Shown here in pieces: positions 7,263 to 13,783 of a stretch of 17,651 bases of DNA. A program made the translations under genes and the position numbers. The number at the start of each line of letters is the position of its first letter. Within the stretch, counting starts at the first letter, position 1. A model generated the notes under the pieces. The model searched no databases. It was not told the DNA's origin and saw only the letters and a list, made by a program, of their open reading frames with translations. Source of the stretch: Anaerolineae bacterium (GTDB taxonomy: Bacteria; Chloroflexota; Anaerolineae; Promineifilales; Promineifilaceae); contig JANQGC010000230.1 of the NCBI GenBank assembly GCA_028277515.1, positions 1-17,651 of the forward strand. The letters are read 5' to 3'.

Positions 7263-7469
7263 ATGGCAAGGAAAGGAAACCAGGCCCAACTAGATCAATT
7301 AGTAGAAGCGATCAAAGCGAATCCAAACCAAAAAGCCGGCTGGTTTGCCCGGTTACTAGGCCGCGATAACAAATCTATCATGCGTGCTCTTCCCCAGTTA
7401 GAGGATAGAGGTGAGTTATTGATGGAAGATGAAGACGGCCGGATCAGCTGGTTTGGCCGTCGTCGATGA
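7263..7469 (+). CDS. Small winged-helix-like DNA-binding protein
   Basis: This 68-aa protein starts at the ATG at 7263, which follows a strong AAGGAGG site 7 nt upstream; an in-frame ATG at 7182 lacks one. The sequence reads as a winged helix: a basic N-terminus, helix DQLVEAIKANPNQKAGWFAR, recognition-like helix NKSIMRALPQLEDRGELL, then a hairpin wing DEDGRISWFGRR. It lies 146 nt upstream of the WYL-Cas3 gene on the same strand, so it may regulate the CRISPR-Cas locus or be co-transcribed with it, but it may also be an unrelated neighbour. It matches no Cas family I know. A TTGTTG/CAACAA inverted repeat lies about 60 nt upstream and is a candidate operator. Confidence 0.6.
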   Translation: MARKGNQAQLDQLVEAIKANPNQKAGWFARLLGRDNKSIMRALPQLEDRGELLMEDEDGRISWFGRRR

Positions 7470-7615
7470 CCAAACCAGCAACAAAAAGGTCCCAAAAGTG
7501 GCGTTATTTGGCAACACTCTGTGGTAAGATTTCATAGAAACCAGTATTCAAGTTGAATCCTAAATATTGGGCGATCACATTCGCGAAAATTTGGATTCCA
7601 TCGTTTGGAGGGCAA

Positions 7616-10600
7616 ATGGCCGGCAAAGAACGAAAAAGATACGTCTATATCGAGGAAATGATCAATCGCTATGTGCAGCGCGCCTGGTCGGACGCCCAGA
7701 TGGCGGAGGCGTTGGGCACCGATCGCAGTAACGTGTATCGAATGCGCACCGAAGTTTTAGAATATCAGATGGGAATTCCCATATATGAAGAATCTCGCGG
7801 CCGTTATCGTATTAACCGGGAACACTTTGTATCTTATGTGCGCCTGAATCCCGCGGAAAGCCTGGCGCTCTATCTGGGAGGGCGTCGCTTACAGCAGCAA
7901 ACCAAAACCGGGCAATATGATGTCGGCTCAGCATTGAAGAAACTGGCGGAGGCCTTAAGAAAACCACTCATGCAAAACCTGGTGCGCTCGGCGCAGTTTG
8001 TCCTGGACCAGGAGCAAGATGAGCGACAGGCCCAGGTGATGCGGGTCCTGGTTGAAGGTTGGATCAACCATCGTCGCGTGCGCATCAAACACCGAAAACT
8101 ACACGGCGACCTGCGCACCTATATCGTGAGTCCCTACCAGTTAGAGCCGGCCGTTTGGGGGGATGGAACCTATCTGATCGGAGAAAGTGATTACCATAAT
8201 GACCTGGCAACCTTCAAGGTTGCGCGTATTGAATCGGCCACCCTGACCGCCGAACCGTTCACCATCCCAAAAGATTTCGACAGCCACAAATTGTTACAGC
8301 ATGCCTGGGGCATTTGGCACACTGGCCAGGAACCGGTAGCCGTTCAACTAAAATTTTCCCCTTATGTGACCCCTCGCGTCAAAGAAAGCATATGGCATCC
8401 GGAGCAAACCATCCAGGATGATGACGATGGGGGCTGCATCTGGCAGGCAGAAATCGCCGAATGGCGGGAGATGGTTCCATGGGTGCGAGGTTGGGGGAGT
8501 GATGTAGAGGTGTTGGAGCCTCAGCCCCTGCGCCAATTGATAACCGGACATGTCCGCCGCCAGGCTGAAATATACGGGGTTCATATGGAAAATACAACCG
8601 CTCAAACACGTTTGCTAAAGTTGTGGGGCAAGACATCGACCGTGGATGACCTCTATCATCCTGCCCTGTTTCACATGATCGATGTCGCCCATGTTTCCCA
8701 ACAACTGCTCAGCCCAAAAGCATCCTCCCGTTGGCGGAGAATATTAGGTGATGCATTCAACAGCGATGCGCAGGTCTTGTTTGAATGGTTGCCCTGGTTC
8801 ATTGCCCTTCATGATATTGGGAAGATTTCGGTTCCCTTTCAAGCGCAAAATTCTTTTCAACGTGCACGATTAGAGAAACTTGATTTTAAGTTTGGCTCAT
8901 ATTCAAATCACCACAAGACGCTTCACCATACCCTATGTGGGCATCTAGCTCTCAATGAATGGGTCAAAGATTTTCCCGATCATTGGCGACAGGTGATTCT
9001 GGATGTAATTGCCGGACATCATGGATATTATCAAAGGCCGGAAAGGGAGCAGAAAAGGCAGTGGAAAACCCTCCAAGAACCCCAAGAATGGAGGGAGTTA
9101 AGAACAGAAGCGGTCGATGTTTTACGTTCGATCTTTTTGCTCAATGAACCTGCTGCCTGGCCGCAACCGCAGAATATATCAGCGGCTATTGTAGCTTTAA
9201 ATGGATTTACCATTCTTTGTGATTGGCTGGGGTCGGATGAGAATTACTTTCCTCCAACTCCATACACGACCCTGCTTGATTATTTACCTCAAAGTCGGCG
9301 GCGAGCGAGAGATCGTGTGCAATCGGCCGGTTTTTTTACGCCGACATTAAGTACGGTTGGGGTTGATTTCAAAGAATTATTCGGCTGGCAGCCACGACCA
9401 CTGCAAGAGGCCGTTGCCGATATCCCAATCCGATTGTTGGCTCAGCCGACACTGACCATTATCGAAGCGCCAACTGGGGAAGGAAAAACCGAGGCTGCTC
9501 TGACCCTCGCCCATCGAATCGGACGCCAACAAGGTAGTGACGAAATGTACATCGCCCTGCCGACAACAGCTACCAGCAACGCCATGTTCGGCCGAATTCA
9601 AGAACATTTGCGGGATCGCCTGGGATTATCTGCTACGTCCGTGCGTTTGATCCACGGCCAGGACTTTTTACTCAGTGACGATTTATCCGTAAAGCCACTG
9701 GGCAATGGTGAAGATCAACCGGCAGAGCATCCAGCCTTAACCTGGTTTCAACCGAAGAAAAGGGCGCTGTTAGCCCCATTTGGCGTGGGCACAATCGATC
9801 AGGCTGAATTATCAGCTTTAAACGTGCGTCACAATGCCCTTCGTCTGATTGGCCTGGCCGGCAAAGTTGTCATCCTGGATGAGGTTCACGCTTACGACAC
9901 CTATATGACCACCATCATTAAGCGTATGCTGCAATGGTTGTCGGCATTAGGGTGTTCCGTCATCTTACTCTCAGCAACCTTACCTATTTCGCGGCGTAAG
10001 GAGCTGCTCGAAGCCTACGGAGGTGACGCAGTTGAATTTGAAGACGATGAAGCATATCCTTTGTTAATTTGTGCCGGTAGTCAAGGGCATTTTAAAGCAG
10101 TCCCTAATCCCATCCAGCCGCAGAAAACGATCCAGTTGAATTTCATACACTTTAATGAAGATGAGTGGCCAGAAAAGGCGCGCTGGCTGGTTGAAAAGGC
10201 GCAGGATGGGGGCTGTGTGTGCTGGATAACCAACACCGTTCATCGCGCCCAACAAATGTTTCTTGCGCTCAAGGCCATTATTCCCCAGGATATTGAATAT
10301 GACTTACTTCATGCCCGTTTTCCAGTCAACGAACGGCAAAAACTTGAAGAAGTAATATTAAGGAAATATGGAAAAGAAGAAATCGGTAACCGGCCGCAAA
10401 AAGCGATCATCATCGGTACACAGGTATTGGAACAGAGCCTGGACATTGACTTTGACCTGCTGGTTTCTGATTTAGCACCGGTCGACCTGGTTTTACAGCG
10501 CATCGGCCGTCTGCACCGCCATCTAGATCGAACAAACCGCTCCCATGCCCATCCCAATCCGCACGTTTACATCAACGCTGAGGTCGACCAGGCGGGGCAA

Positions 10601-11275
10601 GTCGTAGAAGGAACTGACAAATTTTATACCCTTTATCTCCTGCAAAAAAGCTGGTTGGCCTTGCAAGCTCTAGAGGAAGAACAGGGAGCGATCATCCTAC
10701 CGGCTGATTACCGGCCTTTGGTAGAACAGGTATATGAGGATAGCCAACTGGAAGAAAATACTCCTCTAAAAGCATTACGGCTTAAAAGGCATAAGAAAGA
10801 AACAATATATGAAGATGAAGCTGAGCTGCGATTGAGCAATAAGCCTGAAGCCGATTGGCCGTTTTGGAAGGGGCAACGGGCTGAGTTTAAAGAAGACGAA
10901 GAAAGCAACAACTGGATTGTTGCCCAGACGCGTTACCAGGAACAGGAGAGCATCACTCTCATTCCGTTAAAAAAGGTGGACAATCATTTCGTCCGCCTGT
11001 CTGGCCAATCCAAACAGATCCGCCTGGATGAACCGCTCAATCGCTCAGATCAGATCGAACTGCTGCGGCATAGCCTAAAAGTCAGCAACCGCACGGCCGT
11101 TGAAGCCATTAAAGCGCAGGCTGAGGCTGAAGGTCTTCCGGCCCTTTTTACTCGCTCAAGCCTGCTAAAACATTGTTATCCTCTTTGGCTCGTTGATCGA
11201 ACTTGGATAAGTATGGAGGATCAAAATCCGGTCGTCCTTACATTGGACCCGGAGTTGGGTTTACTGATTGAATAA
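7616..11275 (+). CDS. cas3: HTH-WYL-WCX regulator fused to type I-E Cas3 nuclease-helicase
   Basis: The start is the ATG at 7616, with GGAGGG 5 nt upstream; a longer TTG frame (7553) lacks support. The 1219-aa product is two proteins in one. Residues of about 1-70 form a winged HTH (SDAQMAEALGTDRSNVYRMR). Residues of about 140-225 are a WYL domain (TYL at 185-187, then FKVARI), followed by a WCX extension to about 325 (VQLKFSPYV, WHP, VRGWGSDVEVLEP, LR). Cas3 follows: LLKLWGK at about 332, HD nuclease residues His348, His353, His399-Asp400 (HDIGK) and His468-His469, then SF2 helicase motifs I (EAPTGEGKT, 617-625), II (DEVH, 755-758), III (SAT, 786-788), V (VLEQSLDIDFD) and VI (QRIGR, 961-965), and a C-terminal domain. 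All catalytic motifs are intact. Cas3 is recruited by Cascade and degrades the non-target strand. The fusion suggests DNA-binding or ligand control of Cas3 or of cas transcription (inference). Confidence 0.93.
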   Translation: MAGKERKRYVYIEEMINRYVQRAWSDAQMAEALGTDRSNVYRMRTEVLEYQMGIPIYEESRGRYRINREHFVSYVRLNPAESLALYLGGRRLQQQTKTGQYDVGSALKKLAEALRKPLMQNLVRSAQFVLDQEQDERQAQVMRVLVEGWINHRRVRIKHRKLHGDLRTYIVSPYQLEPAVWGDGTYLIGESDYHNDLATFKVARIESATLTAEPFTIPKDFDSHKLLQHAWGIWHTGQEPVAVQLKFSPYVTPRVKESIWHPEQTIQDDDDGGCIWQAEIAEWREMVPWVRGWGSDVEVLEPQPLRQLITGHVRRQAEIYGVHMENTTAQTRLLKLWGKTSTVDDLYHPALFHMIDVAHVSQQLLSPKASSRWRRILGDAFNSDAQVLFEWLPWFIALHDIGKISVPFQAQNSFQRARLEKLDFKFGSYSNHHKTLHHTLCGHLALNEWVKDFPDHWRQVILDVIAGHHGYYQRPEREQKRQWKTLQEPQEWRELRTEAVDVLRSIFLLNEPAAWPQPQNISAAIVALNGFTILCDWLGSDENYFPPTPYTTLLDYLPQSRRRARDRVQSAGFFTPTLSTVGVDFKELFGWQPRPLQEAVADIPIRLLAQPTLTIIEAPTGEGKTEAALTLAHRIGRQQGSDEMYIALPTTATSNAMFGRIQEHLRDRLGLSATSVRLIHGQDFLLSDDLSVKPLGNGEDQPAEHPALTWFQPKKRALLAPFGVGTIDQAELSALNVRHNALRLIGLAGKVVILDEVHAYDTYMTTIIKRMLQWLSALGCSVILLSATLPISRRKELLEAYGGDAVEFEDDEAYPLLICAGSQGHFKAVPNPIQPQKTIQLNFIHFNEDEWPEKARWLVEKAQDGGCVCWITNTVHRAQQMFLALKAIIPQDIEYDLLHARFPVNERQKLEEVILRKYGKEEIGNRPQKAIIIGTQVLEQSLDIDFDLLVSDLAPVDLVLQRIGRLHRHLDRTNRSHAHPNPHVYINAEVDQAGQVVEGTDKFYTLYLLQKSWLALQALEEEQGAIILPADYRPLVEQVYEDSQLEENTPLKALRLKRHKKETIYEDEAELRLSNKPEADWPFWKGQRAEFKEDEESNNWIVAQTRYQEQESITLIPLKKVDNHFVRLSGQSKQIRLDEPLNRSDQIELLRHSLKVSNRTAVEAIKAQAEAEGLPALFTRSSLLKHCYPLWLVDRTWISMEDQNPVVLTLDPELGLLIE

Positions 11276-11363
11276 TCATACCCCCACAAGGTGGGGAGAT
11301 TTTAGTCAAACTCGTTTCGTAAGCCCACTAAACTGGGCCACCCCCAATAAGATTGGGGAGCGA
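11274..11363 (-). ncRNA. Stand-alone pseudo-crRNA (two degenerate CRISPR repeats around a 32-nt spacer)
   Basis: Read on the minus strand, pseudo-repeat 1 (11363-11334) contains TCCCCA and TGGGGGTG and ends in the handle-like GTGGCCCA (true handle GTGAACCG). Pseudo-repeat 2 (11301-11274) contains TCCCCAC, CTT, GTGGGGGT, against TCCCCAC, ACAG, GTGGGGGT in the real repeat at 17623. Differences in repeat 1 are compensated in the stem (CCCCAAT/ATTGGGG). Aligned by their stems, the repeats leave a spacer of exactly 32 nt (11333-11302), the standard type I-E length. A promoter lies just upstream. Cas6e should be able to process such hairpins. Known analogues are CreA- and CreR-type crRNA-like regulators encoded inside cas loci. 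Alternatives are an old inverted two-repeat array or, for 11281-11304 read on the plus strand, a terminator for cas3 (GC hairpin then ATTTT). Confidence 0.8.
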
Positions 11364-11373
11364 GTTCATGTAT

Positions 11374-11401
11374 ATTATAAGGGAATTTTGCAAATTTTCA
11401 A
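11374..11401 (-). promoter_or_regulatory. Sigma70-type promoter of the pseudo-crRNA
   Basis: On the minus strand, TTGAAA (11401-11396) is followed after 16 nt by a perfect TATAAT (11379-11374). The expected transcription start, about 7 nt later (near 11367), is at the 5' edge of pseudo-repeat 1. There is no protein-coding gene on this strand for it to serve. Confidence 0.75.
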
Positions 11402-11422
11402 CCTATAAGCCCAGTAAACCTT
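11388..11422 (-). promoter_or_regulatory. Predicted Cascade target of the pseudo-crRNA, with AAG PAM
   Basis: The spacer starts GTTTAGTGGGCTTA. The minus strand at 11419-11406 reads GTTTACTGGGCTTA, identical except at position 6. In type I-E guides every sixth base is flipped out and not read. The three bases immediately 5' (11422-11420) are AAG, a canonical type I-E PAM. Similarity stops after position 14, as expected for a guide that should bind but not trigger full interference. The 32-nt footprint covers the -35 of the pseudo-crRNA promoter and abuts the likely -35 region of cas8e. Confidence 0.75.
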
Positions 11423-11423
11423 A

Positions 11424-11452
11424 TCGCATTGCAATCTATTTCTTGTTAGAAT
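11424..11452 (+). promoter_or_regulatory. Candidate cas8e operon promoter
   Basis: An extended -10 motif, TGTTAGAAT, occupies 11444-11452 (TAGAAT hexamer at 11447-11452). The -35 position (11424-11429) is poor. Transcription would start near 11459, giving a leader of about 80 nt before the cas8e ATG. The PAM of the predicted Cascade site ends 1 bp before this -35 region. The call is tentative because the -35 is weak. Confidence 0.4.
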
Positions 11453-11539
11453 GGAGCTTGTTTTGTTTAGGAGCCTGGGGGTTCCCTATTTAGTGTCTCT
11501 GTTTTGCTCTCCCAAGCAGCAGTGGCAAGGAGGAAATAT

Positions 11540-13102
11540 ATGACTGATCCATCATTTAATCTGTGGCAAAATCCCTGGATAACCGTTGAAGACGACCAGG
11601 GTTTCTTATCCGATCTGAGCATTTCGCAGCTCTTGACGGATGCAGGCAAGTACCGGGGGCTTTTCGATCCCTCGCCATTGGTCATCGTGGCTATTCACCG
11701 GCTGTTAGTGGCAATCGTCCAGGATATATTTGATCCTCGATCCGAATCGGATTTGCAAGAGTTATGGCAGAAAGAGAACTTTCCTCGGTCTAAAATTGAA
11801 GCTTTTGGTGAAGAATTTGGTCATCGATTTGATCTCTTCTCTGAAGAAATGCCCTTCATGCAGTCGGCCGATATTCCCTTGTACCCGGAAAAATGGGGCA
11901 AGGGCAAATCCGTAGGCTATCTCTTTCATGAGCAAACTGCCGGCACGGCTGTCACTCATTATAACCATACCTATGACGATGAACAGCATTGCTGCCCCAT
12001 CTGCCTGGCTAAGGGCTTGCTGAGCATTCCCCCCTTTGCTACCGCAGGGGGAGCAGGGATCAGGCCATCGATCAACGGCGTACCGCCCGTATATATTATC
12101 CCTGGGGGTGAGACATATTTTCAATCCCTCGTCGCATCCTTGCTGACCCCACCATTCAAGCCCGGGGTAAGAGACAAGAGAGATGACCGGCCCTGGTGGC
12201 GACGCGATCCGCTGATTGGCAAAAAGGAGGAAGTGCTGCGCGTCGGCTATTTGCACAGCCTGACCTTTCCGGCGCGGCGTGTTCGCCTGCATCCCCAGCA
12301 GCTTAGCAAACCCTGCACCCGCTGCGCCCGCCAGACAGCCTGGAGCGCGCGCGAGATGACCTATGAGATGGGCCAGAGCCGACCCAAAGATGCCGCATTT
12401 TGGCAAGATCCATTTGTTGCTTACCGTGTTCGCGAAAAAGATCAGCCCTTGCCTATTCGCCCGGTTGAAGGTCGTGCTCTCTGGCGCGAATATGCAGGTC
12501 TTTTCTTGCCTCACCAAAAGGATGAAAAGTTTTATAGACCCCTGGTGATTGACCAGTTGGAGGAGATCGCAGAAGATTTGCCTTTTGACGAATCAACGCC
12601 GATTCCTTTCCAAACGATTGCTTTTCGCACGGATATGAAGATGAAATTCTTTGAATGGCAGCTCAACGGCTTCAAGGTACCTACGACATTACTTTCTGAT
12701 ATTTTTGCTGAAGAAAAGATATCCGCTGGTCTTGAGTTTGCTGCCAGGGTGGATAGAAGTTTGAAGTTTACCTTCCGCCAATATTTTGCCGGCGAGGGAA
12801 AAAGCGAGCACCATGCCCAATTGAAGCGGCGTTTATCCCGGAAATATTGGCAGGATCTGGCTCCTCATTTTCAGCAGTTTGTGCAGGATTTAGCCGGGAC
12901 TAACAACATGGAAGAGCCTTTTCATGATTGGCTGGATGGGGTTGTACGAACAGCGATAACAACATTTAATGACACGGCCGAAATGGTGGGCAATGATGCA
13001 GTTAAAATTCGCCAGCGGGTAAATGCGATCAGCCATAACCGATCTAAGATTTATAAAATGCGCCGGGACCTGTTTCCCCGGCCGGAGGAGGTACCTTTCT
13101 AA
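11540..13102 (+). CDS. cas8e: Cas8e (Cse1/CasA), large subunit of Cascade
   Basis: This 520-aa protein starts at the ATG at 11540, with AGGAGG 6 nt upstream. It is close to the usual Cse1 length (about 500). NLWQNPWITV at the N-terminus, PFMQSADIP, KSVGYLFHEQTAGTAVTHYN and PPFATAGGAGIRPSINGVPP are family hallmarks. A putative zinc site is formed by CCPIC (Cys152 and Cys155) and CTRC (Cys259 and Cys262). The protein recognises the PAM, opens the target DNA and recruits Cas3. It is the first gene of the Cascade operon. Its stop and the cse2 start overlap by one base (TAATG). A 264-nt regulatory gap with the pseudo-crRNA precedes it. Repression at this promoter would shut down the whole effector complex. 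Confidence 0.95.
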   Translation: MTDPSFNLWQNPWITVEDDQGFLSDLSISQLLTDAGKYRGLFDPSPLVIVAIHRLLVAIVQDIFDPRSESDLQELWQKENFPRSKIEAFGEEFGHRFDLFSEEMPFMQSADIPLYPEKWGKGKSVGYLFHEQTAGTAVTHYNHTYDDEQHCCPICLAKGLLSIPPFATAGGAGIRPSINGVPPVYIIPGGETYFQSLVASLLTPPFKPGVRDKRDDRPWWRRDPLIGKKEEVLRVGYLHSLTFPARRVRLHPQQLSKPCTRCARQTAWSAREMTYEMGQSRPKDAAFWQDPFVAYRVREKDQPLPIRPVEGRALWREYAGLFLPHQKDEKFYRPLVIDQLEEIAEDLPFDESTPIPFQTIAFRTDMKMKFFEWQLNGFKVPTTLLSDIFAEEKISAGLEFAARVDRSLKFTFRQYFAGEGKSEHHAQLKRRLSRKYWQDLAPHFQQFVQDLAGTNNMEEPFHDWLDGVVRTAITTFNDTAEMVGNDAVKIRQRVNAISHNRSKIYKMRRDLFPRPEEVPF

Positions 13103-13605
13103 TGGAAAAAACAAAAGATAATGTCGATCTGTTCATTGAGCGCCTGGAGGGTCTAGATGCCGGTGCAAAAGCGCGTTTGAAGCGCAACGCCGGCAATACC
13201 ATGAGCCGGTCTCGCGGCGCGCTGCCCATCTTTTTCCGTATTTTACCTTATGGAATTGCCCGCTACCGGGAACCCTGGTATTTCCTGGTGGCTACGCTCT
13301 ACCCACTGGCTGACGCCGGAGGTGGGGGAAATATCGGCCAATCCTTGCGGATCGCCCGCCGCAATCATCCTGAGCGCGAAAAGGGATACGATCGTCGTTT
13401 TGAAGTTCTCTTGGATGCTGACAAGGTCCAACTTCCCTTTCGCCTGCGCCAGATCGTGCGCTTGCTGAATTCGGCCGATATTCGCCTGAACTGGCCGCAA
13501 CTCCTGCGCGATCTGCAAGCATGGGATCACCCCAGACGATATATTCAAGAAAGGTGGGCGCGTTCTTATTACACCATGCAGCCCGAGGAAGAGCAATCAA
13601 CTTAA
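13102..13605 (+). CDS. cse2: Cse2 (Cas11e/CasB), small subunit of Cascade
   Basis: This 167-aa protein is near the typical Cse2 length (about 160) and, as expected, rich in basic helices: ALPIFFRILPYGIARYREPW, NIGQSLRIARRN, RRFEVLLDADKVQLPFRLRQ and LNWPQLLRDLQAWDHPRRYI. Two copies line the belly of Cascade and stabilise the R-loop. The start codon overlaps the cas8e stop, so the two are translationally coupled. The stop codon TAA (13603-13605) lies at the edge of the 7-bp duplication of the following MITE-like element, which therefore inserted right at the end of this gene without changing the body of the protein. Confidence 0.93.
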   Translation: MEKTKDNVDLFIERLEGLDAGAKARLKRNAGNTMSRSRGALPIFFRILPYGIARYREPWYFLVATLYPLADAGGGGNIGQSLRIARRNHPEREKGYDRRFEVLLDADKVQLPFRLRQIVRLLNSADIRLNWPQLLRDLQAWDHPRRYIQERWARSYYTMQPEEEQST

Positions 13606-13722
13606 TAGAGTAGGGCGATTCCAAAGTTGTCAATTGGTGTAACCGAAATTTCAAAATTTCGTTCCTCGGCGCGATAAGAAATCGCAGTTACATATCCGAC
13701 TTTGGAATCACCCTGAATAGAG
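13604..13722. mobile_element. 105-bp MITE-like element in the Cascade operon
   Basis: The element body is 13611-13715. Its ends are 17-bp terminal inverted repeats matching at 15 positions: left TAGGGCGATTCCAAAGT, right (reverse complement) CAGGGTGATTCCAAAGT. It is flanked by the direct repeat AATAGAG at 13604-13610 and 13716-13722, a probable 7-bp target duplication. Inside are a second stem TGTAAC/GTTACA and two hairpins (CGAAATTT/AAATTTCG at 13644-13661, GCGAT/ATCGC at 13671-13685), so the RNA would fold as a branched structure. No coding capacity. Confidence 0.75.
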
Positions 13723-13783
13723 GAATCCGAAAAACCGGGTTTCTTCAAAGTTATGCCCAAACTAATCAAAAAAGGAGAAAACA

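Noticed and set aside
7553..7615. TTG-initiated extension of WYL-Cas3
   Set aside because: The ATG at 7616 has GGAGGG at ideal spacing, and the upstream residues do not resemble the HTH family.
11281..11304. GC-rich hairpin plus ATTTT after cas3, read as an ordinary intrinsic terminator
   Set aside because: It may do this too, but the T-run is short, and the same hairpin matches the CRISPR repeat stem on the opposite strand, spaced 32 nt from a second one. The pseudo-crRNA reading explains more.
11451..11543. A 30-codon ORF whose TGA overlaps the cas8e ATG (ATGA), as a leader peptide
   Set aside because: It has no ribosome binding site and its ATG overlaps the likely -10 of the cas8e promoter. 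The overlap is probably chance.
11762..12517. 251-codon minus-strand ORF inside cas8e
   Set aside because: It overlaps a clearly recognised cas8e in antisense and shows no domain pattern.
13613..13713. Cloverleaf-like structure between cse2 and cas7e, considered as a tRNA-like or riboswitch RNA
   Set aside because: It lacks tRNA consensus bases and has terminal inverted repeats with a flanking 7-bp duplication, which fits a MITE better.
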